64,000 nucleotides of DNA from Nocardia brasiliensis NBRC 14402. Its GTDB lineage: Bacteria; Actinomycetota; Actinomycetes; Mycobacteriales; Mycobacteriaceae. Below are positions 49,105-64,000 of the stretch, one piece after another (the stretch's first letter is position 1; each line of letters starts with the position of its first letter). Both the position numbers and the translations under genes were made by a program. The DNA lies in the NCBI RefSeq assembly GCF_000308475.2, contig NZ_BAFT02000060.1, forward strand, positions 161,167-225,166, read 5' to 3'. Under the pieces are notes generated by a model. The model did not search any database, was not told where the DNA came from, and saw only the letters and a list, made by a program, of their open reading frames with translations.

Positions 49105-51291
49105 TCAGCTGCGGTCGTCCGCGGCGGTGAGGAGCTTCTCTTCACGGATCGGATTGCGGGGCAGGGCTTTCGAAGCCCGATCGGGCGGCCACCAGCAGAA
49201 ATCGCCCAGCAGTTTCATGATGGCGGGGACCAGCAGCAGACGGACGATGGCGGCGTCGATGAGCAGCGCCGTGACCAGACCCAGGGCGATGTATTGCATC
49301 ATGACGAGGTCGGAGAGCGCGAAGACACCGGTGACCACGATGAGGATCGCAGCGGCCGCGGTGATGATGCGGCCGGTGTGCGCGACGCCGGTGCGGATCG
49401 CGTCGGCGGTGGACTCCCCCGCGCGCCGGGCCTCCACGATGCGAGCCAGCAGGAAGACCTCGTAATCGGTGGACAGACCGTAGATCACGGCGACGATCAG
49501 CATCAGGACCAGCGGCATGATCGGCTGTGCGGTGAAGCCCAGCACACCGGACCCGTGCCCTTCGACGAAGACCCAGGTGAGGACGCCGATGGTGGCGCCG
49601 AGGCCGAGCAGGTTCAGGGCCGCGGCCTTAAGTGGCAGCACCAGCGAGCGGAAAGTCACGAACAGCAGCGCGGTCGTCGCGAGGAACACCAGTGTGAGCA
49701 TGAGCGGTAGCCGGTGCAGCAGCGCGTCGATACTGTCGCGCTGCGCGGCCGGCTGACCACCCACCAGTAGCGTTGTCCCGCTGGGCAATTCCATCGAGCG
49801 CAGATAGTCGATCGCCGCGTCGGCCCGGTCCGAGCCCGCCAGGACGGTGTCGGTGGTGTAAACGAACGGGTCGGCCGGGCCCGGTAGCGGTGCGGGGAAC
49901 GGCGCGGCCAGACCCGGCGCCTGATTGGCCCGCGCGAGTACCGTCTCGATATCGGCGGTGCGGTAGGTGATCATGACCAGCTGGATCGGATCGATCCGCC
50001 GCAGTGGAAAGATTTCGTCGAAGTGCTGCTGCGCCAGCCGAGTCGGGTCCGTCGGCGGCAGGAACTTCTCGGTGATCCCACCGAACGTCACGTGTTGCAC
50101 GGGGGCGACGAGCAGCAACAGCCCGGTACACACCGACACCGCGACCAGGAGCGGCCTTTTCATGACCGCCCCGGCGACCCTCCCCCAAATATTCTGCCGC
50201 ACATCGTCTCCGGCCCGGGCTCGGCGAAACCAGGCGAACCCCAGCGCATCCACCCGCGGGCCGAGCACCGCGAGCAATGCGGGCAGCACCGTGAGCGCGG
50301 TCAGCGCCGCCAGCGTGACGGTGACCATCGCACCGTAGGCGAACGAGCGCAGAAATCCCTGGGGGAACAGCAGGATCCCCGCCGCCGCGGCCACCACGAC
50401 GGTCGCCGAGAACACCACCGTCCGACCGGCGGTCGGCACCGTCCGCCGGACCGCCGCCGCGCTGTCGTGCCCCGCGGCGAGTTCGTCCCGGAACCGGCTC
50501 ACGATGAACAACCCGTAGTCGATGGCCAGACCCAGTCCGATCATCGAAACCACCGGCGAAACAAAGGAATTCACCTCGACCACAGCGGTGATCCCGCGGA
50601 TCACGCCCCAGGCCGCGAGCACGGTCAAGCCGCCGACCACGAGCGGCAGCGCCGCCGCGACCACCCCGCCGAAGAGGAAGAACAGCAGCACCGCGACGAT
50701 CGGAATCGCGATCAATTCCAGCCGCCGCTGGTCGCGCACCATGGTGTCGCTGAGCGCGCCCGCGACGGCCTGCCCGCCCGCCACCTCCATGTCGACGCCC
50801 GGAATGTCCAGTCGGCCGGCCACTTTGCCGTAGTTGCGCAGCAGCGTGGTGTCGTCACCGCCGCGCACCGCGACGGACGCGAACGCGTGCGCGCGGTCCG
50901 CGGAACCGAACAGGTCCGGCAGTGTCAGGCCGGTTTCGGTCGGCCAGTACGTCCCGTTGATCTTCGCGATCTCGTCCGGAAAGCGCCGCGGCAGCTCGTT
51001 CAGTCCCGCGACGATCGCAGCGGCGAACACGGGATCGTCGATCGTCTTTCCGGCGGGCGCATGGAACAGCAGCAGGAGATCACCGCTGTGGTCACGGCCG
51101 AATACCTCGTCCCGCAGCCGGGTGGCCTGTGCGGATTCCGAGGTCGGATCGTCCCAGCCGCGCGCGCTCAGTTCGTCACCGAGCCCGAGGCCGTACGCAC
51201 CCAGCGCGAGCATGGTGAAAACGACGACGCCGAGCACCGCGAAGCGCCGCCGGACGACGAAATCTGCCCACTGTCCGAAATCGGCGAACAA
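49105..51291 (-). CDS. MMPL/RND-family transporter
   Basis: A 728-residue MMPL protein: one N-terminal helix, a ~150-residue extracytoplasmic domain, then a helix bundle, repeated in the second half (about 12 helices in all). Proton-relay-type motifs are visible: GLGLAIDYGLFIVSRFRDEL in the first half and YGLSTDYEVFLLARIVEA in the second. MmpL homologues export surface lipids in mycobacteria; this shorter form is also common in Streptomyces clusters. The TTG start at 51291 has AGGAGGAGG upstream. It is divergent from the Mas-like PKS, which suggests export of that lipid. Confidence 0.92.
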   Translation of the reverse strand: MFADFGQWADFVVRRRFAVLGVVVFTMLALGAYGLGLGDELSARGWDDPTSESAQATRLRDEVFGRDHSGDLLLLFHAPAGKTIDDPVFAAAIVAGLNELPRRFPDEIAKINGTYWPTETGLTLPDLFGSADRAHAFASVAVRGGDDTTLLRNYGKVAGRLDIPGVDMEVAGGQAVAGALSDTMVRDQRRLELIAIPIVAVLLFFLFGGVVAAALPLVVGGLTVLAAWGVIRGITAVVEVNSFVSPVVSMIGLGLAIDYGLFIVSRFRDELAAGHDSAAAVRRTVPTAGRTVVFSATVVVAAAAGILLFPQGFLRSFAYGAMVTVTLAALTALTVLPALLAVLGPRVDALGFAWFRRARAGDDVRQNIWGRVAGAVMKRPLLVAVSVCTGLLLLVAPVQHVTFGGITEKFLPPTDPTRLAQQHFDEIFPLRRIDPIQLVMITYRTADIETVLARANQAPGLAAPFPAPLPGPADPFVYTTDTVLAGSDRADAAIDYLRSMELPSGTTLLVGGQPAAQRDSIDALLHRLPLMLTLVFLATTALLFVTFRSLVLPLKAAALNLLGLGATIGVLTWVFVEGHGSGVLGFTAQPIMPLVLMLIVAVIYGLSTDYEVFLLARIVEARRAGESTADAIRTGVAHTGRIITAAAAILIVVTGVFALSDLVMMQYIALGLVTALLIDAAIVRLLLVPAIMKLLGDFCWWPPDRASKALPRNPIREEKLLTAADDRS

Positions 51292-51660
51292 ACGCCGCCT
51301 CCTCCTGTGCGTGTGAATTGTTCGACTCGACGGAGCCGCCTGGAACGTACCAATGGCAGCGTGTCCCGACCATGGGAAACGCCGGAGTTCCGACAGCACA
51401 CAATGCTTGCCGCGAACTGCTGTGATCCATACCTATGACCGCAGGAAAGCGGCAGCTCAGCGGCAGATAACGGCCTGTATAGCGGCCTGAATTAGGGTGC
51501 TTCACAAATAATCTCGCGCCTGTTTGCAGCGATCTCCAGACTGTTTCAGAGCACTACTCGCCGTCGATATACTCGACCAGGCTCACTATTGTGTCGGACT
51601 TTGTTATACGTATCGTCGATTGCCCGGCGATAACGAATGGCCGTATTCGGGAGGACCTCC
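51292..51660. other. 369-bp divergent promoter region of the lipid locus
   Basis: It separates the MMPL transporter and the PKS. The PKS-proximal 150 bp is AT-richer, with a short palindrome ATACGTAT at 51605-51612. No frame is supported. It probably holds promoters for both units. Confidence 0.45.
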
Positions 51661-58001
<6,341 letters not shown>

Positions 58002-58005
<4 letters not shown>

Positions 58006-59396
58006 TCGACCTCGGACTGATCGACGAATGGAACCCGCCGCCCGGCCGACTGGTCACCTGGGTCGCCACCCCGGCGGCCGTGGCGCGGGCGGCCACGGCC
58101 CCGGCGCATCCCGCGCCGCCCTCGCACCAGCAGGAGGAGTACCTGCGGCTGGCCGACCGGCACGCGGCCGCGGACTTCCGCTATTCGGGCCTGTGCCTGG
58201 TGACCGCCGAAATACCGACGGGCGAACTCGATTACGCCGCGATGACGCGCAGCATCAACGCGTTCCTGCTGCGCCATGACACCTTTCGCACCTGGTTCGC
58301 CCTCGAACCCGACGGCACGGTCCGGCGGCACCTGGTACCCGAAGAAGTAGTCGACTTCGCGCCGATCGACTACGGCGAACTCGACGACGCGGCCGCCATC
58401 CGCGAGCACGTGCAGAAGACGACGCCCGGCCCGTTCCAATGGGATTGCTTCTCCTTCGGCGCGATCGCGCACGGCGATTCGACCACGGTCTACCTCGCGG
58501 TGGACCATCTGCACACCGACGGCCTCGGCCAGTACCTGTCCTGCGCCGACCTGGCCTACCTCTACGCCCGGGAGGCCTGGCAGGTCGGCGACCTGCTCGA
58601 CCCCACCGCCAGCTACCTCGAATACTGTTGCGCCGAACGCGAACTCACCGCCCGCCTGCGCCTCACCTCGCCCGGTGTGCAGAAGTGGCTGGAATTGATT
58701 CGTGGCAACGACGGCGAATTGCCCTCCTTCCCCCTGGATCTCGGCAAACGCACCGATGGTTACAACCGCAGCGCGCATCGCACGAGCACGCTGCTCACCG
58801 AAGCCGAGGCACGCCGGTTCGAGCAGGTCTGCCGCAGCCACGGGGCCGAGTTCGCAGGCGGGATATTCGCCGCGGCGGCCCTCGCCGAGGCCGAACTCAC
58901 CGGCAGCGACTACTACTTCGGCATGACCCCGATCAGTACCCGCACCACCCCCGCCGAACGGGCCTCGGTGGGATGGTATGTCGCGCTGGTACCGGTCGCC
59001 TTCCCGATCACTACCCCCACCTTCACCCGGGTGGTGGCGATCGCGCAGCGGGCCTATGAGAACGGTATCCGGCTCGCGCCCACGCCCTTTCATCGCGTAC
59101 TCGAACTATTGCCCGCCGACACCGACATCCGCGTGCGGCCCGGCTGGGCTGCACCGATGATCTCGTTCGTGGACGCGCGCGACTTCGTCGGCCACGAATT
59201 CTTCGACCTGGTGCACGGTGGCATCTTCGCCAACCGGGCCGCCTCGGAGGAAGTGCTCGTCTGGATCAACCGGATGCCGTCGGAAACGACGTTGAGCGTC
59301 ATCTACCCGGGTACGCCGGTGGCGCACCACTCCGTTCGCCGCTACGTCGAGGCGATGCGGACGATCTTCGCCGCGGTGGCCGGGCGGTCGTCGTAG
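58002..59396 (+). CDS. PapA-like condensation-domain acyltransferase
   Basis: A 464-residue member of the condensation/PapA superfamily. The active motif HxxxDG is H169-L-H-T-D-G174, in VYLAVDHLHTDGLGQY; the first His of HHxxxDG is replaced by Asp, while the catalytic His remains. An F-G-M-T-P-I-S-T-R segment is in the C-terminal half. PapA proteins move polyketide acyl chains from the PKS ACP to trehalose or diols. The GTG start overlaps the PKS stop (GTGA), a strong sign of a PKS-partner role. Confidence 0.92.
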
Positions 59397-59412
59397 TCCT
59401 GGCCTCGGTGGC

Positions 59413-59868
59413 CTATCGGTGCCCGGGCTCCAGCACGAAGACCGGGATCACTCGCTCGGTCTGCTGCTGGTATTCGGCGTATGCCGGATACGCGGCGAGC
59501 GCGCGCGCCCACCACTCGGCCTTCTCGTCCCCCGTGACCTCGCGGGCCGTCATCTCCTGGCGGGCCGCCCCGTCCTGAAGTTCGACGTGCGGATCGGCTT
59601 TGAGGTTGAAGTACCACACCGGGTGACGCGGGTAGCCGGCCTTGGAAGCCACGGCGGCGTAGCACCCTTCGTGCTCCACGCGCATCAACGGGATCTTGCG
59701 GATCTTGCCGCTCTGCCCGCCGCGCATGGTGACGATGACGACGGGCAGGCCGGTATCCCAGAGTGTCGTTCCCTCTGTGCCGCCCGACTTCTCGTACAGC
59801 TCGACCTGTTCGCGTATCCACTGCGCCGGGCTCGGCCCGTACTCGCCTTCGAACGGCATCGCATGCAC
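59413..59868 (-). CDS. Ddn-like deazaflavin (F420)-dependent nitroreductase family protein
   Basis: A 151-residue split-barrel protein. It has the family blocks VTMRGGQSGKIRKIPLMRVEHEGCYAAVASKAGYPRHPVWYFNLKADP, split across strands, and ARALAAYPAYAEYQQQTERVIPVFVLEP. Ddn relatives use F420H2 to reduce quinones or unsaturated compounds. It converges on the PapA-like gene with a 16-bp gap. Whether it belongs to the lipid pathway is uncertain. Confidence 0.9.
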   Translation of the reverse strand: MHAMPFEGEYGPSPAQWIREQVELYEKSGGTEGTTLWDTGLPVVIVTMRGGQSGKIRKIPLMRVEHEGCYAAVASKAGYPRHPVWYFNLKADPHVELQDGAARQEMTAREVTGDEKAEWWARALAAYPAYAEYQQQTERVIPVFVLEPGHR

Positions 59869-59934
59869 CCCCGTCGTCGCGTACCGATCATGGTACGCAC
59901 CCGGACAAGAGCACCCGGGAATCCGCCGGGCAAG

Positions 59935-60615
59935 CTAGGCGACCAACTCCATCACCCCGCGCGGGGCGGCGGCCGGTTCGGTCGGAAAGCCGAACCGCAC
60001 CAGCCGGTGCGGCGGGTCCACCTCGAAATGGGCGGTGGACGCGGGCAGGAAACCGCCGATCATCTTGTCCAGCATGGTGTTCACGTGCGCGAAGCCCGGC
60101 CGCAGATACACCGGCCAGCAGCGCACGCGGCCCGCGGGCACCTCGACGGTGGTCTGCTTCTGCACCCGCGCGAGCACTGGCCAGTGCACCGAGAAGGCCA
60201 GCCACAGGTCCAGCGACAACTCCGCGCCCTCGTAGAAGTCCAAGCCCCGGAGCAAGGTCAGGCCGCCGAGGAACGGCACCACGTCCGACGGGAAAGGCGC
60301 TATGCCGCTGCCGAATTGCAGGTGCGTGGTGTCGAGGAAGTGCGCTTCCTCACGGGACACCACGACGTCCCGCGACCGCGTTTCGGCCCGATAGTCCGCC
60401 GCGCGCAACCAGCCGCCCGCCCGGCTGAACCGCTGTTCGACGGTCACCGTCGTCGCTGCCTCGCCGGTCCGCAATTCGAGCGTCGAGTGGTAATCGAGTT
60501 CGGTCCTCGTCACCACGCTGGTCACCTCGAATGACGATGGCTGATCGGCGACTCCCCCGGTGTAGACGGACTTCTCGCCATCGGGAATCACGGGATCACG
60601 GAACGTGGCGCCCAC
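59935..60615 (-). CDS. Hypothetical beta-rich protein (possibly DUF3108-like)
   Basis: A 226-residue soluble protein with no signal peptide. It consists of many alternating beta-strand-like stretches (TELDYHSTLELRTGEAATTVTVEQRF, VPAGRVRCWPVYLRPG) and a C-terminal STAHFEVDPPHRLVRFGFP. This is reminiscent of lipid-handling DUF3108 beta-barrels, but the match is weak. GTG 60615 has AGGAGG 5 nt upstream. Its place between the Ddn-like and mycolyltransferase-like genes suggests a lipid-related role. Confidence 0.6.
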   Translation of the reverse strand: MGATFRDPVIPDGEKSVYTGGVADQPSSFEVTSVVTRTELDYHSTLELRTGEAATTVTVEQRFSRAGGWLRAADYRAETRSRDVVVSREEAHFLDTTHLQFGSGIAPFPSDVVPFLGGLTLLRGLDFYEGAELSLDLWLAFSVHWPVLARVQKQTTVEVPAGRVRCWPVYLRPGFAHVNTMLDKMIGGFLPASTAHFEVDPPHRLVRFGFPTEPAAAPRGVMELVA

Positions 60616-60755
60616 ATTTCCTCCTTGGTGGCCGGAACAAACCTTCGATCCCCATTCAAATGCGTTCCGGCCGAGGACTCGGCGCGAATTCACCGGCGCT
60701 ACGACGACTCACAAAATCAGTGCGGCTCGAAATGGGGCCCGCACAAGTCGTCCGG

Positions 60756-61814
60756 TCACGGGCCGAGCGCCGCACGCAGCACAGGCCAGGAGTTGTGCAG
60801 GTCCTGCTGCCAATAGCCCCAGGAATGCGTGCCCTCCCGCAGATCGAACGTCGCCGGAATATTCAACTCTCGCAGTCGGGTACGCAGTTGCGCCGTACAG
60901 GCCGACGCGACGACGTCCAGCAGGCCGCCGACCGTGAGCTGATCCAGCAGTTTCAGCGGATTCGCGTCGATACCGGGTCCGTCCAGCGTGTCGAGCGGCC
61001 CCGGACGGCCGCTCCCCGTCGATACGTAGATGGTCGTGCCGCGCAGCCGGTCCGCGTGCAGGTAGGGATCATTGGCCGCCCAGGCGGGATCGGTGGGCGG
61101 GCCCCACAGGTTCAGCGGGTTGCCCTGCTTGCCGAGCACCACGGCATCGACCATCGTCTGCCCGAACGGATCGCTGGTGCGCACACAGCCGCTGTAGGAA
61201 CCGATCGCGCGAAAACGGCCGGGTGCGGCCAGGGCCAAGCGGAACACCGCCGAACTCGCCATCGAGGGCCCAGCAACGGCATTAGCGCCGGTGCCGCGGA
61301 ACGCCGAATCGATGATCGGGGGCAATTCCGCGGTGAGGAAGGTCGTCCACTGCTGCCTGCCGAGGATCGGATCATCGGCGCGCCAGTCCGCGAAGAAGCT
61401 GCCGCCCCCGCCGACCGGCATCACCACCGTCACCTGCTGATCGGCGAAGAATCGCTCGGCGTCGGTCTCGGTCAGCCAGTTCCCGCCGTCGCGCCACCGG
61501 TCGTGCTCGCCGCCGCCGTCGATCCCGTTGAGCAGATACAAGACCGGAGCGGGCTGCGAAACATCCACCGCCGGAAGCACTTCGACCGAGATCGCCCGGC
61601 GCATCGCCACGGAGTACACCGTGAGGTCGAGCACGCGTCCCGGCCCCGGCCGCACGTCGATCAGCCGCGAGCCGTTCGCCGCCGTCGACGCCTGGGCCGC
61701 GACCGACTGCGACGGCTCCGCGAAAGCCGCTCCGCCGGAGCACAGCACGACCGCGACGCCGAGCACCGCAGCTATCCGGCGACCGCCCCGTCCGTCCCCG
61801 CCGCCCATCCGCAC
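60756..61814 (-). CDS. Antigen-85-like mycolyltransferase/esterase
   Basis: A 352-residue exported alpha/beta hydrolase. It has a signal peptide (cleavage near AFA-EPS, about 32), LYLLNGIDGGGEHDRW, the nucleophile elbow AGPSMASSA (Ser184), and a C-terminal GTHSWGYWQQDL with His330, matching the HSWxYW motif of antigen 85/corynomycolyltransferases. These enzymes transfer mycoloyl groups between trehalose lipids. It is divergent from the acyl-CoA ligase fusion. In this locus it may transfer a polyketide acyl group between sugars, or it may be an ordinary mycolyltransferase. Confidence 0.88.
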   Translation of the reverse strand: MRMGGGDGRGGRRIAAVLGVAVVLCSGGAAFAEPSQSVAAQASTAANGSRLIDVRPGPGRVLDLTVYSVAMRRAISVEVLPAVDVSQPAPVLYLLNGIDGGGEHDRWRDGGNWLTETDAERFFADQQVTVVMPVGGGGSFFADWRADDPILGRQQWTTFLTAELPPIIDSAFRGTGANAVAGPSMASSAVFRLALAAPGRFRAIGSYSGCVRTSDPFGQTMVDAVVLGKQGNPLNLWGPPTDPAWAANDPYLHADRLRGTTIYVSTGSGRPGPLDTLDGPGIDANPLKLLDQLTVGGLLDVVASACTAQLRTRLRELNIPATFDLREGTHSWGYWQQDLHNSWPVLRAALGP

Positions 61815-62087
61815 CTCCGCGCACCACCAGGGGTAATAGCCCGACGGTAAGCCGCTTTCGGGACCGTGAGCCGCAATCCTGTTGCGGATTGGGTGGATTC
61901 ACATCGTCGCCGGTGCACCGTTGGGCAGCGCACACAATGTAGGAGTAAATGGTGAGCAACAGGGCAGATCAGCCCCATACTGGGAGCGATTGCAGGTTGC
62001 CGGTTCGCTGACGCATCGGCGCGACGGGTGACCCGCGGATCGAGGGGCACCCGCCGGCCCCGAGCTGTTCGAACCGGCCGACGAGAA
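61815..62087. other. Divergent intergenic region
   Basis: A 273-bp spacer between the mycolyltransferase-like gene and the ligase fusion. It is AT-richer around 61,930-61,990, where promoters are likely. No repeat or frame is supported. Confidence 0.35.
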
Positions 62088-64000
62088 GTGCGTGAGTTGG
62101 TTACCGACGTCATCGATGTGGGGGCGGACTTCCCGGTCGCCCGTAAAGCGCTGTGGGATCTGTTCCTGGAACCGCAGACCTATCCACGGTTGTTCGCCGG
62201 AATCGGCGCCTGCGAGCTCGTGGAGGAGAGTCCGGACAGCCGGATCGTGCGGGTGCGCATCGGCACCGCCGAATCCGGCATCCGCACCCATCAGCTGCGC
62301 CTCACCGTGCGCCGCTGGTACGAGAGCTTCGAACTGCAGTGCCCGGGCACCGGCAGTTTCGTGTCGGTCCGCCTGCGCGGTGACGAGGAGCGCACCAAGA
62401 TCGTCGTCACCGTGTTCGCCCCGGGCCGGCTGCATCCCGGGATCGCCGAGGGGTCCAACGCCGCGGTGATGTCCTGGGTGAACGCCGGCCTGCGGCGCGC
62501 GGTGGACGTCATCCGCGGCGCGCGGACCTCGACGGTGGTCAATGCCGAGAACTCGCCGCTGCGCAGGCAGGTGAGCGTCGCCAAGCAGATGGTCACCGTC
62601 GGCGTCGGGCGCACCAGCAGCCTGGCGACCGGGGTCAAACAGGCCCGCTCCCTTGCCAAGTGGGGCTTCAACCTGGCGGGCGGATACGCGACGGCGGCCG
62701 CGTACGCACCGGACCGGATCGCGATCATCGACGATTCCGGCACCCGCACCTTCGCCGAGATGCACACGCGGACAAGCGCACTGGCCGGCGCGCTGGCCGC
62801 GCTCGACCTCGGCTTCGGCGATACCATCGGGCTGCTCGCCCGCAACCACGCCGGCATGGTCGAATGTATGGTCGCCGCAGGCAAACTCGGCGTCGACGTG
62901 GCGCTGTTGAACGTCGGCCTGTCCGGCAGGCAGATCGAGGACATCGTGCAGCGCCACCGGCTCGCCGCACTGTTCGTCGACGGCGACCTCGAGCAGCTGG
63001 TCCACTATCTGCACGCCGACCTGCCGCGCTTCAACACCGACGGCCGCCCGCCGGTGCCGGGCCGGGCCACCCTCGACGATCTGATCGCCGAGGGCGAGCG
63101 CCCGTTCCGGCTGCCGAACCGCGCGGGCAGGCTGATCGTGCTGACCTCCGGCACCAGCGGCACCCCCAAAGGCGCGCGCCGCCCGGAACCGAAGGGCTTC
63201 GGCACCATCGCCGCGTTGCTGTCGCGGATTCCGCTGCCGATGGCGGAGCCGATGCTCATCCCCGCGCCGCTCTTCCACACCTGGGGCCTGGCCGGTTTGC
63301 AGATCAGCACACCCTTGCGCGCGACCGTCGTACTGCCGGAGCGCTTCGACGCCGAGGACTGCCTGCGACTGGTCGCCGAGCACCGCGTCGCCAGCATGAT
63401 CGTGGTGCCGACCATGGTGCACCGCATCCTCGATCTCCCGGCCGCGGTACGCGACCGCTACGACACCGCGAGCCTGCGTGCCGTCGTCAGCTGCGGCGCG
63501 CCGCTGGCCGGGGCGACGGTGCTGCAGTTCATGGATGTCTACGGCGACATCCTCTACAACGTCTACGGTTCTACCGAAGTCTCGTGGGCCACCATCGCCA
63601 CCCCCGACGATCTGCGCACCGCGCCGACCACCGCGGGCAGGCCACCGCTCGGCACCCGCATCGCGGTGCTCGGCCCCGATCAGCGCCCGGTGCCGCTGGG
63701 CGTCACCGGGCACATCTTCGTCGGCAACCACATGCTCTTCGACGGCTACGTGAACTCCGCGCCGCCCACCGAGGCCGACGGCATGCTCGACACCGGCGAC
63801 CTCGGCTACCTCGATGTCGCGGGCCGGCTCTTCATCGCGGGACGCGACGACGAGATGATCATCTCCGGCGGCGAGAACGTCTTCCCCCGCCCGGTCGAGG
63901 AGGCTCTGGCGCATCTGCCACAGGTCAGCGAGGTCGCCGTGGTCGGCGTACCGGATCAGGAATTCGGCCAGCGGCTCGCCGCGTTCGTGGTGAAACGCGG
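62088..64000 (+). CDS. SRPBCC-acyl-CoA ligase fusion, C-terminus beyond window
   Basis: 637 codons are visible and the frame is open at the right edge. Residues about 5-150 form a START/SRPBCC-like domain (ADFPVARKALWDLFLEPQTYPRLF, WYESFELQCPG, NAAVMSWVNAGLRRAV). From about 200 it is an ANL ligase: TFAEMHTRTSALAGAL, the P-loop VLTSGTSGTPKG, VYGSTEVSWA, LDTGDLGYLD and GRDDEMIISGGENVFPRPVEEAL. In glycolipid loci a FadD enzyme activates the starter fatty acid for the PKS. The start (GTG 62088) is uncertain for lack of a clear ribosome site. The N-terminal lipid-binding fusion is unusual and might present the acyl substrate. Confidence 0.85.
   Translation, partial: MRELVTDVIDVGADFPVARKALWDLFLEPQTYPRLFAGIGACELVEESPDSRIVRVRIGTAESGIRTHQLRLTVRRWYESFELQCPGTGSFVSVRLRGDEERTKIVVTVFAPGRLHPGIAEGSNAAVMSWVNAGLRRAVDVIRGARTSTVVNAENSPLRRQVSVAKQMVTVGVGRTSSLATGVKQARSLAKWGFNLAGGYATAAAYAPDRIAIIDDSGTRTFAEMHTRTSALAGALAALDLGFGDTIGLLARNHAGMVECMVAAGKLGVDVALLNVGLSGRQIEDIVQRHRLAALFVDGDLEQLVHYLHADLPRFNTDGRPPVPGRATLDDLIAEGERPFRLPNRAGRLIVLTSGTSGTPKGARRPEPKGFGTIAALLSRIPLPMAEPMLIPAPLFHTWGLAGLQISTPLRATVVLPERFDAEDCLRLVAEHRVASMIVVPTMVHRILDLPAAVRDRYDTASLRAVVSCGAPLAGATVLQFMDVYGDILYNVYGSTEVSWATIATPDDLRTAPTTAGRPPLGTRIAVLGPDQRPVPLGVTGHIFVGNHMLFDGYVNSAPPTEADGMLDTGDLGYLDVAGRLFIAGRDDEMIISGGENVFPRPVEEALAHLPQVSEVAVVGVPDQEFGQRLAAFVVKR

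Noticed and set aside
62092..62469. A 125-codon plus-strand frame at the start of the ligase fusion
   Set aside because: A different frame of the same region; the frame from 62088 has SRPBCC-like and ligase motifs through to the edge.

Overview
The window is high-GC actinomycete DNA and most probably comes from a Nocardia or a close mycolic-acid-producing relative. The signs are an antigen-85-type mycolyltransferase-like protein, an EspR-like regulator, an LGFP-repeat protein, a mycocerosic-acid-synthase-like PKS with a PapA-type acyltransferase, and an F420/Ddn-type reductase. No rRNA, tRNA, CRISPR array or transposase was seen.

Region 1 (about 1-26,400) looks like a biosynthetic gene cluster. 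Its core is an 8.5-kb minus-strand gene for a one-module, fully reducing type I PKS with a built-in C-methyltransferase and thioesterase (KS-AT-DH-cMT-ER-KR-ACP-TE). Downstream, tightly coupled, are a flavin-dependent halogenase-like oxidoreductase, an SDR, a fatty-acyl-CoA synthetase, an alpha/beta hydrolase and a hotdog thioesterase. After a hairpin come a cation/proton antiporter and a LuxR-type regulator. Facing these is a plus-strand operon of a PanC-type pantoate-beta-alanine ligase, an NRDE-like Ntn hydrolase and a DmpA/ThnT-type P1 hydrolase. It is divergent from a SnoaL-like gene and a second, truncated halogenase-like gene. To the right of the PKS lie an XRE-like regulator, a possible 41-codon peptide gene, an HExxH (ImmA/IrrE-like) protein, a MAB_1171c-like membrane protein and a Baeyer-Villiger-type monooxygenase.

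Region 2 (about 26,400-49,000) is mostly housekeeping or adaptive. It holds cell-envelope proteins (LGFP protein, small Gly-rich protein, Pro-rich protein, serine-hydrolase lipoprotein) and an amino-sugar uptake operon (MFS porter, BadF-type kinase, double-SIS protein) under a divergent GntR regulator with two palindromic operators. It also has an iron-permease-family protein, a BASS transporter, an intracellular-looking S1 protease, EspR-like and MerR regulators, a secreted peptidase-type hydrolase, and an ABC transporter/two-component operon. A translationally coupled pair of unrecognised proteins (44,497-46,771), a BPL_N-type lipoprotein and an SRPBCC-ArsR-VOC operon complete it.

Region 3 (about 49,100 to the end) is a second biosynthetic locus that resembles mycobacterial polyketide glycolipid loci. 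It has an MMPL transporter divergent from a Mas/Pks2-like PKS (KS-AT-DH-ER-KR-ACP), which is coupled by a GTGA overlap to a PapA-like acyltransferase. These are followed by a Ddn-like reductase, an unknown protein, a mycolyltransferase-like esterase, and an SRPBCC/acyl-CoA-ligase fusion that runs off the right edge. The likely product is an acylated (possibly trehalose) lipid; this is inferred from gene content only.
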